Assembly: GCA_963795335.1 (NCBI GenBank) | Contig: CAWCHI010000006.1 | Coordinates: 1 to 64,000, forward strand | DNA length: 64,000 bases | Direction of reading: 5' to 3' | Source: Trebonia sp963795335 | GTDB lineage: Bacteria > Actinomycetota > Actinomycetes > Streptosporangiales > Streptosporangiaceae | Shown here: positions 19,004 to 27,696 of the stretch, piece by piece | Layout of the letters: every line of letters begins with the position of its first letter | Numbering within the stretch: position 1 is the first letter of the stretch | Translations under genes and position numbers: made by a program | Notes under the pieces: model-generated | Told to the model about the DNA's origin: nothing | Database searches by the model: none | Seen by the model: the letters and a program-made list of their open reading frames with translations, nothing else

Positions 19004-19573
19004 ATGGCGGCTACACACATCGCGCTGCTGCGCGGGATCAACCTCGCCGGGAAGAACAAGGTGGCCATGGCCGACCTGCGGACCCTGGTCACCGGGCTCG
19101 GGCACACGGACGTCTCGACCTACATCCAAAGTGGCAACGTGCTGTTCACCGCCCCGGACGGAGCGGACTGCGCGGCGGTCGCGCGCGCCATGGCCGAGGC
19201 GATCGCCGGCACCCTGGCGGTCACCGCGCCCGTGGTGGTGATCACCCGCGCGGAGCTGGCGGAGATCCTGGCGGCCAACCCGTACCCGGACGAGGCCGAC
19301 CCCCGCCGGGTGCACGCCGTCGTACTGAGCGAGCCGCCCGGGGCCGCGCTGACCGCCAAGCTGGACGCGGCCGCCGCCCAGGCGGCCGCCAAGGGCGACC
19401 ACTCGGCCCATACCGTCCGAGGCCGGACGCTCTACCTGCACACACCCGAGGGATACGGCCGCAGCGACCTGGCCGCGACGATGCTCCGCATCGTCAGCTC
19501 ACCCAAGACCGGAATGACCGGCACTGCGCGCAACTGGGCCACGATGAGCAAGCTGCTCGAGCAGTGCGGCTGA
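19004..19573 (+). CDS. DUF1697 domain protein
   Basis: This 189-residue protein has the DUF1697 hallmarks IALLRGINLAGKNKVAMADL, STYIQSGNVLFTA and SPKTGMTGTARNWATMSKLL. The family has no established biochemical function. ATG at 19004 has ACAAT about 6 nt upstream and no Shine-Dalgarno. Frame intact. Confidence 0.9.
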   Translation: MAATHIALLRGINLAGKNKVAMADLRTLVTGLGHTDVSTYIQSGNVLFTAPDGADCAAVARAMAEAIAGTLAVTAPVVVITRAELAEILAANPYPDEADPRRVHAVVLSEPPGAALTAKLDAAAAQAAAKGDHSAHTVRGRTLYLHTPEGYGRSDLAATMLRIVSSPKTGMTGTARNWATMSKLLEQCG

Positions 19574-19591
19574 GCCCGCGCCGGCGCGGGC
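19574..19591. terminator. Candidate hairpin terminator
   Basis: GCCCGCG-CCGG-CGCGGGC, a perfect 7-bp stem immediately after the DUF1697 stop codon. There is no T-run, as is common in GC-rich genomes. Confidence 0.4.
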
Positions 19592-19651
19592 GAGCAGCTG
19601 GGCCTGCCCGGCTGTGCTGGCCCGGTTGGGCCGGGCGGTAGAGTCGCCGGC

Positions 19652-20401
19652 GTGAATCGTGCGGTGCTGGTGACGGGCGGGTCGCGGGGTATCGGCGCCG
19701 CGGTGGCGGCGGCCTTCGCGGCCCAGGGGGACCGGGTGGCGGTCCACTACCGGGAGGGGGCCGCCGCGGCCGAGTCGGTCCGGGCCGCGCTGCCCGGGAC
19801 GGGGCACCTGACCGTCCGGGCCGACCTGGCCGACGCCGACGCGGTGCGGGCCATGGTCGACGCGGCCGCGGCCGGCCTGGGCGGCCTCGACGTGCTCGTC
19901 AACAACGCCGGCGTGTACCTCAGTCACCCGGTCCTTGAGACCTCTTACGCCCGGTGGCAGGCGGCCTGGCAGGACACCCTCGCCGTCAACCTGACCGGCG
20001 CGGCCAACGTGACCTGGTGCGCGGTCCGCCACATGACGGCCGGGGGCCGGGGCGGCCACGTGGTCAACGTGGGGTCGCGGGGCGCGTTCCGGGGTGAGCC
20101 GGAGAACCCGGCCTACGGGGCGAGCAAGGCCGGCCTGCACGCCTTCGGGCAGTCCCTGGCGGTGGCGCTGGCGCCGCACGGGATCACCGTCGCCGCGGTC
20201 GCCCCCGGCTTCGTCGCCACCGACATGGCGGCCGGGCTGCTCGACGCCCCGGCGGGCGACGCGATCCGCGCCCAGTCGCCGTTCAACCGGGTCGCCGCCC
20301 CCGCGGAAGTCGCCGCCGCCGTCGTCTACCTGGCCTCGCCCGCGGCGGCGTGGGCGAGCGGCGCCGTCCTCGACCTGAACGGCGCCTCCTACCTGCATTA
20401 A
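19652..20401 (+). CDS. Short-chain dehydrogenase/reductase (FabG-like)
   Basis: Classical SDR of 249 residues: nucleotide-binding TGGSRGIG at 8-15, DVLVNNAGVYLS, HVVNVGSRGAF with the catalytic Ser, and AYGASKAGLHAFGQSLAVAL with the Tyr-X3-Lys pair. The end, SGAVLDLNGASYLH, is typical. GTG at 19652 has TAGAGT 7 nt upstream, so it is probably leaderless. Substrate not determinable. Confidence 0.9.
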   Translation: MNRAVLVTGGSRGIGAAVAAAFAAQGDRVAVHYREGAAAAESVRAALPGTGHLTVRADLADADAVRAMVDAAAAGLGGLDVLVNNAGVYLSHPVLETSYARWQAAWQDTLAVNLTGAANVTWCAVRHMTAGGRGGHVVNVGSRGAFRGEPENPAYGASKAGLHAFGQSLAVALAPHGITVAAVAPGFVATDMAAGLLDAPAGDAIRAQSPFNRVAAPAEVAAAVVYLASPAAAWASGAVLDLNGASYLH

Positions 20402-20565
20402 GCGGCGTGCGCCAGGCATGAGGCGGCGTCGGTCCTGAGGCCACCCGGGCCGCGGGGGCGGACGTTAACCCCTGGCGGCCGGCCGGGCAGCCGAGTAGGT
20501 TGACTGGTAGCAAGCCGTAATGAGTCATCTTGTTTTTGGTACTTAGCACCTCGGGAGGCGCCGGC

Positions 20566-21081
20566 ATGGAGTACGTGGTTGCGCAGGTGAACATCGGCCG
20601 GCTCGTGGCCCCGCTCGACACTGAGCAGCTGGCGGACTTCGTCGCCAACCTCGACCCGGTGAACGCGGTCGCCGACAGCGCCCCCGGCTTCGTCTGGCGG
20701 CTGCAGACCGAGGAAGGCAACGCGACCGCGCTGCGGGTGTTCTCCCGCGAGGCCGAGGGGGCCGACGGCGGCGTCCTGGTCAACCTGTCGGTCTGGGAGT
20801 CGGTCGAGACCCTGGCCGCGTACGTCTACGGGGACGCGCACCGGGCGGTGCTGCGCCGCCGGCGCGAGTGGTTCGAGCTGATGCAGGAGGCCTACACCAC
20901 CCTGTGGTGGATCCCGCGCGGGGTCGTCCCCACCCCGGCCGAGGCCGAGGACCGGATCAGGCACCTGCGCGCGCACGGGCCCACCCCGCACGCGTTCACC
21001 CTCCGGTTGCACTTCCCGCCGCCGGGCGCGGGCAACGCGGAGCCGGTGCACAGCCCGGACGACTGGGCCTGCTCGGTTTGA
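20566..21081 (+). CDS. DUF3291 domain protein
   Basis: 171 residues matching DUF3291 (dimeric alpha-beta-barrel-like): VVAQVNIGRLVAPLDTEQLA, DSAPGFVWRLQTEEGNATAL, NLSVWESVETLAAYVYGDAH, WFELMQEAYTTLWWIPRGVV. ATG at 20566 follows GGGAGGCGCCGGC. The fold suggests a monooxygenase-like small enzyme, but no function is proven. Confidence 0.85.
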   Translation: MEYVVAQVNIGRLVAPLDTEQLADFVANLDPVNAVADSAPGFVWRLQTEEGNATALRVFSREAEGADGGVLVNLSVWESVETLAAYVYGDAHRAVLRRRREWFELMQEAYTTLWWIPRGVVPTPAEAEDRIRHLRAHGPTPHAFTLRLHFPPPGAGNAEPVHSPDDWACSV

Positions 21082-21159
21082 CCTGCCCGCTCGTTCGGCC
21101 GCCCGGCTCTCTGGCCCTGAGCCATTGCCACCGGCGGCCGGTCCTGCGACGCTGCCGGT

Positions 21160-22113
21160 GTGACTGATGATGCCGCCATTCCGTCGTTCGATTCACTCCC
21201 CCGGCTGCCGTCGACCGGCGTCCAGCACGCCTGGGACGTCTGGGGCCGGGGTGACAACCTCGGCACCCTGCACCGGCTGACCGGACCGGCCGTCGCGGCG
21301 GGCGCCGCCGCCGTCCGGACCGGCGAACGGATCGGGCTGTCGCTGCCGATGGAGCTGCCCGACCCGCCCTTCTTCGGCCGCAAGCCGCTCCGCCACCACT
21401 TCAAGCCGCTCGGCCCGGCCGCCTGGGACGACTACGTCGACCAGTTCTACCTGCAGTGCTCCTCCCAGTGGGACGGCCTGCGGCACGTCGGCACGCCGGA
21501 CGGCTGGTTCGGCGGGTGGCCGGGAGAGCCGTCGGACGGCCCCGAGCCGCTCGGCCTGCACCACTGGGCGTGGCCCGGCATCATCGGCCGCGGGGTGCTG
21601 GCCGACCTGGCCGGGGCCCAGGCAGACGGTTACGACCCGTTCAGCCGGGTCGCCTTCGGCCCACGCGACCTCGAAGGGGCGCTCGAGGCGGCGGGCGCCG
21701 ACCTCCGGGCGGGCGACATCCTCTGCGTCCGCACCGGATGGACCGACAAGTACCTGACCCTGGACGTGGCCGGGCGGGCCGCGCTGGCGGAGCGGATGCA
21801 GCGCACCACCACCTTCGCGGCGGCCGGCCTGGACGGCAGCGAGGAGATCGCCCGCCTCCTCTGGGACTCCGGGGTCGCGGCGGTGGCCTGCGACAACCCG
21901 TCGGTCGAGGTGGTGCCGGGCGACCCGGCGGTCGGCTCGCTGCACGGGCGGCTCATTCCCGGCCTGGGCATGGCGATCGGCGAGCTGTTCGCGTTCGGCC
22001 CGCTGGCCGAGGCCTGCGCCCGCGCCGGGCGGCACGAGTTCCTGTTCACTTCGGTGCCGCTCAACGTGACCGGGGCGGTCGGCTCCCCCGCCAACGCGGT
22101 CGCGGTGTTGTAG
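21160..22113 (+). CDS. Cyclase-family (kynurenine-formamidase-like) metal-dependent hydrolase
   Basis: 317 residues of the cyclase/KynB superfamily (PF04199): HAWDVWGRGDNLGTLHRLTG, IGLSLPMELPDPPFFGRKPL, SSQWDGLRHVGTPDGWFGGW (the metal-site region, with SQWDGLRH as in fungal and actinobacterial members) and GDILCVRTGW. GTG at 21160. The substrate is unclear; the family hydrolyses cyclic amides or lactone-like compounds. Confidence 0.85.
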   Translation: MTDDAAIPSFDSLPRLPSTGVQHAWDVWGRGDNLGTLHRLTGPAVAAGAAAVRTGERIGLSLPMELPDPPFFGRKPLRHHFKPLGPAAWDDYVDQFYLQCSSQWDGLRHVGTPDGWFGGWPGEPSDGPEPLGLHHWAWPGIIGRGVLADLAGAQADGYDPFSRVAFGPRDLEGALEAAGADLRAGDILCVRTGWTDKYLTLDVAGRAALAERMQRTTTFAAAGLDGSEEIARLLWDSGVAAVACDNPSVEVVPGDPAVGSLHGRLIPGLGMAIGELFAFGPLAEACARAGRHEFLFTSVPLNVTGAVGSPANAVAVL

Positions 22114-22193
22114 GCGCCTGGCCCGGGCCCGCCAGCACCGGGCAGGCAGCACCCGGACGCGCAAGCGCCCGGCGCCGGGACGGCGGCAGCCGG

Positions 22194-22242
22194 AAGCGCC
22201 CGCCCGGGGCACCCTCGGGTGAGGGCCTACGGGCGGGCGCTT
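22194..22242. terminator. Strong hairpin between convergent genes
   Basis: AAGCGCCCGCCCG (22194-22206) pairs perfectly with CGGGCGGGCGCTT (22230-22242). It lies between the cyclase gene and the minus-strand membrane protein gene and could serve both. Confidence 0.7.
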
Positions 22243-22273
22243 CGCGCTTCTCGCTGTCACCGAACCGGGGCGG

Positions 22274-22816
22274 TCACCGAACCGGGGCTGGCCGCGGGCT
22301 GCGGGCGGGGGCGCCCGAACGTGCGCGCAGCTGGCGGACGCGGGCGGCGAGGGCGCCGGTCCGGCCGATCAGCATGGCGACGGAGAAGAAGATCAGCGCG
22401 TCGGTCAGCGCGTCGACGGTGACGTGGTTGGTGACCAGCCAGCTGCCGAGCTGCGGGCCGAACACGTGCTGCGAGCCGTAGGCGAAGAACAGCCGCGCGC
22501 CCACGACCACGATCCAGAAGGCCGCGTAGCCCAGGCCGCCCCGGGTCATCGGCCGCCCGGTGGCCGGGTCGGCCAGCACCCGCAGGAACGACGGCGGCGA
22601 GCACGCCGAGCGCGAGTCCGGCGGCGGTGGCCGCCAGCTCCAGCAGCAGGCCGTTGCCGGAGGTCGCCACGCCCTTGAAGAAGAAGGGGACGATGAGCGC
22701 GGCGGTGATGAACGGGCCGGATCAACCGGGCGGTGCCGAGCTTGCGCAGTGCCGCAGTCCGACAGCAGCACGACGCCGAGGATGATGAGGTTGGGGATGA
22801 GAACGTTGGCGTCCAC
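22274..22816 (-). CDS. Multi-pass membrane protein of unknown function, frameshifted
   Basis: GTG at 22816 follows GGAGGAATCCCC. Hydrophobic stretches joined across frames are VLIPNLIILGVVLLSD, LLLELAATAAGLALGVLAAV, GYAAFWIVVVGARLFFAYGS and DALTDALIFFSVAMLIGRTG, giving about 180 residues and probably five membrane helices. Breaks lie near 22740 and 22595. It resembles CcdC/DUF1453-type small membrane proteins, weakly. It is divergent from the sensor kinase at 23052. Confidence 0.6.
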   Translation of the reverse strand: MDANVLIPNLIILGVVLLSDCGTAQARHRPVDPARSSPPRSSSPSSSRAWRPPATACCWSWRPPPPDSRSACSPPSFLRVLADPATGRPMTRGGLGYAAFWIVVVGARLFFAYGSQHVFGPQLGSWLVTNHVTVDALTDALIFFSVAMLIGRTGALAARVRQLRARSGAPARSPRPAPVR

Positions 22817-23051
22817 GGGGATTCCTCCGGGCTTCTGGGGTGGCTTGCTTACCTCCCTCACGCTAGGAATCAGGCCCCTGCGGCCGCGTCGGCGCACGGG
22901 TCGATCCCGGGTGGAACCGGCCCGGCCCGGCTGACCCGGGCCGCGCGGCCCAGTTGGAGCCGGGTGGAGGCAGGTGGAGGCGCGGATCTCGACCCGCAGT
23001 CCACCCGGCCGGCCCGCGTGCTCCGGCCGTGATCCGGATACGTTTAGGTAC

Positions 23052-24466
23052 GTGGTTCTCGCCTCCTTCGCCCGCCGCCTGGCCGCGCCCGGCCGCCCGC
23101 GGCCGGTCCCGGGCGAGCCGGGCGCGGGCGCGCCGGCGGGCCTGGTGAACCAGGGCGCCCTGCTGGCCGGCCTGCGCGACGGCTCGGCGATCGCCCCGGT
23201 CGATGTGCCGCCGGCGGTCGACGCCATCCGCTTCGTCGTGCTCGTCGCCGTCGTCGCCACCGTCCCGCTGTTCACGCCCGGCTTCGGCCACGGCGCGCGC
23301 GGCATCGGGACCGCGGTCGCCCTCGCCATCGCGGTCGCTGCCTGGCTGGCGTGGCAGTTCGCTGGCCCGCAGGCCACGGCTGTGGCTGGCGATGCTGGTG
23401 ATCATGGCGGCGGCGGGCGGCGATCCTGGCCGGGCTGTCCTCGCTGAGCACCGCGGTCGCGGTCGGCTGCGTGGTCGCCGTGTCCGCGGGCGCGCGGCTG
23501 CCGGTCGAGGCGTCGTTCGCGATCGTGGCCGAGACGGTCGCCGCGTTCCTCATCGCGGCGGCCGTCGAGCGGCGCCCCGCCCGAGGCGATCGCGGGCTGG
23601 TCGGCCGGGTTCGTCGGCTTCTGGGCGTTCGGGCTGACCCGGCGCGCCTACCTGCTGCGGGCGGTCGAGGCGGAGGACGCGCTCGAGCAGGCCCGCCGCG
23701 CGCACGCGGCCGAGACCCAGGCGGCCGCGCTGGCCGAGCGGGCCCGGATCGCCCGCGAGATCCACGACGTCCTCGCGCACTCGCTCGCCGCCGTCTCGGT
23801 GAACCTGCAGGCGGCCGAGGGGCTGCTCGAGGCGCTGCCGGAGCAGGGGCCGGAGGTCGCCAAGGCGATCGAGTGCGTCAAGCGGGCGAGCGCGCTCACC
23901 CGGGAGGGCATGGCGGAGGCCCGCCGCGCCATCCTGGCCCTGCGCGAGGACGAGCGCCGGCACGGCCCCCGGTTATCGGGCGCCCGGGTATCAGGCCCCG
24001 GGGTATCAGGCCGAGTCCGGCCACGCCGCGGGCGAGGCGCCGGGCGCCCGGGCGGGCGGTGACACCGGGGGCGAGCGGCTCACCGGGCGGCTGCGCGCGC
24101 TGGCCGGGCAGCACCGCGCCGCCGGCGACGCCGGCGGTCGAGTTCACCGTCACCGGGACGCCGCGGCCGCTGGGGGCCGACGGCGGCCCTGACCGCCTAC
24201 CGGACCGCGCAGGAGGCGCTCACCAACGCCCGCAAGCACGCGCCCGGCCAGCCGGTCAGCCTCGACTGCGGGCTACCACCCGGGCGAGATGACGCTCGCT
24301 GGTCGAGCAACCCGCTGCCGCCCCCGGGCCGTCCGGCCCGCTGGCGCACGCCGGCACCGGGTACGGGCTGGCCGGCCTGCGGGAACGCGCCGCGCTGGCC
24401 GGCGGCACGCTGACCGCGGGGGCCGAGGCGGGCCGCTGGCGGGTGCGGCTGGTGCTGCCCGGCTGA
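23052..24466 (+). CDS. NarL-type sensor histidine kinase, frameshifted
   Basis: Membrane-spanning N-terminal half (DAIRFVVLVAVVATVPLFTP, TAVALAIAVAAWLAWQF, VEASFAIVAETVAAFLIAAA), then a HisKA_3 dimerisation helix AERARIAREIHDVLAHSLAA with the phospho-acceptor His, then ATPase remnants TAYRTAQEALTNARKHAPGQ and GYGLAGLRERAALAGGTLTA. At least four breaks (about 23420, 23575, 24170 and 24270). GTG at 23052 has TACGTT 7 nt upstream. It pairs with the response regulator at 24582. Confidence 0.8.
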
Positions 24467-24581
24467 GCCCGGCGGTCCGGCTGCCCGGCCCGGCGGTCCG
24501 GCTGCCCGGCTGAGCTCGGCTGGGCCGGGCACGGCCCGGCCGCGTCTGTGCGCGCCGGTCCCGGTACGGGACAATCGGTGC

Positions 24582-25323
24582 ATGACCGATTACGGCGCCG
24601 ACGAGCCGGTCACCGTCGTCGTCGCGGACGACCAGTCGGCGGTCCGCGAGGGCCTGGTCCTGCTGCTCGGGCACACTGCCGGGCATCACCGTCGCCGGCC
24701 AGGCGGCCGACGGCGACGCGGCCGTCGAGCTGGTCGCCGCGACGCGGCCGCAGGTCGTGCTGATGGACCTGAACATGCCGGGCGCGACGGCGTGACCGCG
24801 ACCCGCGCGGATCACCGCCGACTACCCCGGCACCCGGGTGGTGGTGCTCACCACCTACGCCGACGACGAGTCGATCATCGGCGCGCTGCAGGCCGGAGCG
24901 CTGGGGTACCTGACCAAGGACGCCACCCGGGCCGAGATCGGCCGGGCGATCCACGGCCGCCGCGGCCGGCCAGGCGGTCCTCGACCCGAGCGTGCAGCAG
25001 CGGCTGCTCAACGCCGCCGTCCGCGCCCCGGCGAGGCCGCCGGCGAGCGCGGAAGCAGCCCGCCAGGCGCCCGGCGCCAGGCCGGCGACCCTGGTCCCGG
25101 ACGGCGGCGGGCAGCGACCCGGGCGAGCTGACGCCGCGGGAGGCCGACGTGCTGCGGCTGATCGCCGACGGGACAGTCCAACCGGGAGATCGCGCGGACG
25201 CTGTTCGTCTCCGAGGCGACGGTGAAGACCCACGTCAACCGCATCTTCGCCAAGACCGGGTCGCGCGACCGGGCCCAGGCGATCCGCTACGCCTACACCC
25301 ACGGCTACGCCGCCCCGGGCTGA
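24582..25323 (+). CDS. LuxR/NarL-family response regulator, frameshifted
   Basis: Receiver domain pieces VTVVVADDQSAVREGLVLLL, GDAAVELVAATRPQVVLMDL (phospho-acceptor Asp in LMDLNMPG) and VVVLTTYADDESIIGALQAG with YLTKDA; then the LuxR helix-turn-helix ELTPREADVLRLIADG and LFVSEATVKTHVNRIFAKTG. At least four indels. Immediately downstream of its cognate kinase. Targets unknown. Confidence 0.85.
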
Positions 25324-25341
25324 CCCGGGGCGCCCGCCCGG

Positions 25342-26651
25342 TCAGGCCAGGATCGTCCAGCCGTGCGCCGGGACGAGCAGCGGGTCGGCCGGGACGGCGC
25401 CCGGTACGGCCGTCTCGGCGACGGTGAGGCCGGCCGGGTCCACCGCGAACCGGAAGTCCTCGTCGCCGACGTTGAGCAGCAGCAGCGCCTGCTGCGCCGG
25501 GCTGCTACGCCGCGCAGCCGCAGCGCCAGCGCCTCCGGCTGGAGCTGCGCGGCCTCGGTCCGGGCGCCGGACCAGCCAGGGGTGGCGGCGGCGGAACCCG
25601 ATCAGCCGCTGGTGCAGCCGGTAGTAGCGCCAGCCGTCAGGCGCCAGCTCGGACGGCGTGGCCGGGAAGGCGGGCCTGATCGCGTCGTCGCCGCCCTCCC
25701 GGTGCTCCTTGAGGCCGCGCAACCCCTGCTCGTCGCCGTAGTAGACACTGGGCACGCCGCCGATGCAGCACAAGATCGCGACGGCGTGCGAGAAGTGCCG
25801 CTCGTCGTTCAGCGCCGTCGCCAGCCGGGTGACGTCGTGGTTGCCGACGAAGGTCTGCGCCAGCTCGCGGTCGAGGAACGCGTTGTGCCGGCCGAGCGCG
25901 TGGTCGAGCTCGTAGAAGTTCCGGTCGTTGAGCGAGGACCAGATCGCCTTCCACACCTCGTACTGGGTGACCGAGTCGAGTCCGGCCTCGTTGGCGTAGG
26001 CGGCGTAGTCACCGTGAATCATCTCGCCCAGGAACCAGGCGTCGGGAAACGCCGTCCGCACCGCCGGCACCGCCTTGGCCCAGAAGGACGCGCGGCACCG
26101 CGTAGGCGGCGTCCAGCCGCCAGCCGCCCGCCCCGCGGCCGAGCCAGTGGCTCATCACCTCGATGACGTAGGCGAGCACGGCGGGCTCGTCGTGGTCGAA
26201 CTCGACCAGCTGCCCGTGCCCCTCGAAGACCGCGTAGTCATCGCCGCCGTCGGTGCGCTTGAACCAGCGGGCAGCCGGGCTCCCCGGGCCGCCCGCGGCG
26301 GCCCGGAAGGCGGGGAAGGACCGGCCGACGTGGTTGAACACCCCGTCCAGGATCAGCCGCAGGCCGCGCTGCCCGGCCGCGCCGGCCAGTGCGTCGAAGT
26401 CGGCCTCGTCGCCCAGCCGCGGGTCGATCCTGAAGTGGTCGGTGGTGTCGTAGCCGTGGGTCTCGGCGGCGAAGACCGGACCGAGCAGCAGGCCGTTGCA
26501 GCCGAGCTCGACCGCGTAGTCGAGCCATGCCTTCCAGCTGCCGCAGCCGGTGCCGGGCGGGTGTCCCCGCGGGCAGCGCGGCAGGCTCGGCGCCGGTGAA
26601 GCCGAGCGGGTACACGTGCCACAAGATGGCGTGGTCGGCCCATGAGGTCAC
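25342..26651 (-). CDS. GH13 alpha-amylase-family glycosidase, frameshifted
   Basis: About 436 residues of a (beta/alpha)8 glycosidase. GH13 regions visible are region I-like LILDGVFNHVGRSFPAF, region II GWRLDAAYAVP (nucleophile Asp), region III AWFLGEMIHGDYAAY (acid/base Glu) and region IV FVGNHDVTRLATAL. It begins HAILWHVYPLGFTGAEP. Breaks near 26575, 26090 and 25530. GTG at 26651 has TAGCGT 6 nt upstream. No signal peptide, so it probably acts on intracellular oligosaccharides; the exact substrate is unknown. Confidence 0.85.
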
Positions 26652-27696
26652 CCGCTCACGCTACCCGGACCGCCCGGTCACCGCCGGGAATCGCGGCCGC
26701 ACGAGGTTAACAATTTGTATCAGGAACAGAGGTGGCTGACTCCGTTCCGTAGTCCCCGGTGCCTCCGCGGCCGGGTGGCAGGCGATCTGGCCGGGCGCGG
26801 CGCCGGGCTGCTCGGCCCTGCTTCAGGCCGCCCCGGCCAGGCAGGACCCGGGGCAGCTACCAGCGCCCGCGGCGACGGCGGGAGCGCCCGCCGAGCGGGG
26901 CGCTGAGGCTGAGCCGACCACGGCGGCCGGCTCGCACCCCGACCGAGCCCCAGGCCCGCCCGCGCCCGAGCGGCTCACTGAGCCGGATGCGGAACGGACC
27001 AACCCGGAACGATTCACTGAGGCGTGTTCGCAGTCGCATGGCCGACCCACTGCCCCCGATGACGAAAGTCATTCCGGCACCGGACATCCGGGCCCTTGGC
27101 ATCCTGGGCTCAAGGCACGCCGCACTCGCACCTAGGGCCCGCACCGCACCCGCACCCGGCACCGCACCGCACGCGCACCCAGGACCTGCACCCACGACCT
27201 GCACCCGCACCCACGACCCGCACCCGCCCCAGGACCCAGGACCTGCACCCGCACCCGGGACCCGCACCCGGCTCAGGCCGGACACTGCACGACCGTCTGG
27301 GGTTACGCAACCGGCCGCGGCACCCGGCGGCCGGGCGGCGCCCGGTGGGTGCGTGGCCGGGCGCGGCACCTGGTGGGCGCGCGGGCGGGCGCGGGCCCGC
27401 GCGGCCGTCCTGGCGCCTTCCCGGCGGCCGCACTGGCCCCCCTTTCACGTCTAGCCGCAGGATTTGTCCGTCAAAGACATAAGAGCTGGACAATAAAGTG
27501 GAAACTTTTATCGTAAGGGAAATAAATCTGGCTATACGTCCGAATAGTTTCCCGCTTGCCGGAAGTTTCCGCGTTGATGCGGCCGGAGGACGACCCGCGA
27601 CATCACTGTCGCCTCACGAGCCTCACTGAAGCGACCGTCGTCCTGAGCAGGCCGAGCCGGGGGCGCGACGGGACGGGGCGGGCATAGGGTCGGAGC
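26652..27696. other. 1 kb gene-free stretch with degenerate CACCCG repeats
   Basis: Open frames here look compositional and none resembles a protein I know. Positions 27125-27290 are a degenerate array of CACCCGCACC and GACCTGCACC units. Positions 27455-27560 are strikingly AT-rich for this genome (GTGGAAACTTTTATCGTAAG, AAATAAATCTGGCTATACG), with GGAAACT and GGAAGTTTCC near each other, and are more like a regulatory region than a gene. Confidence 0.5.
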
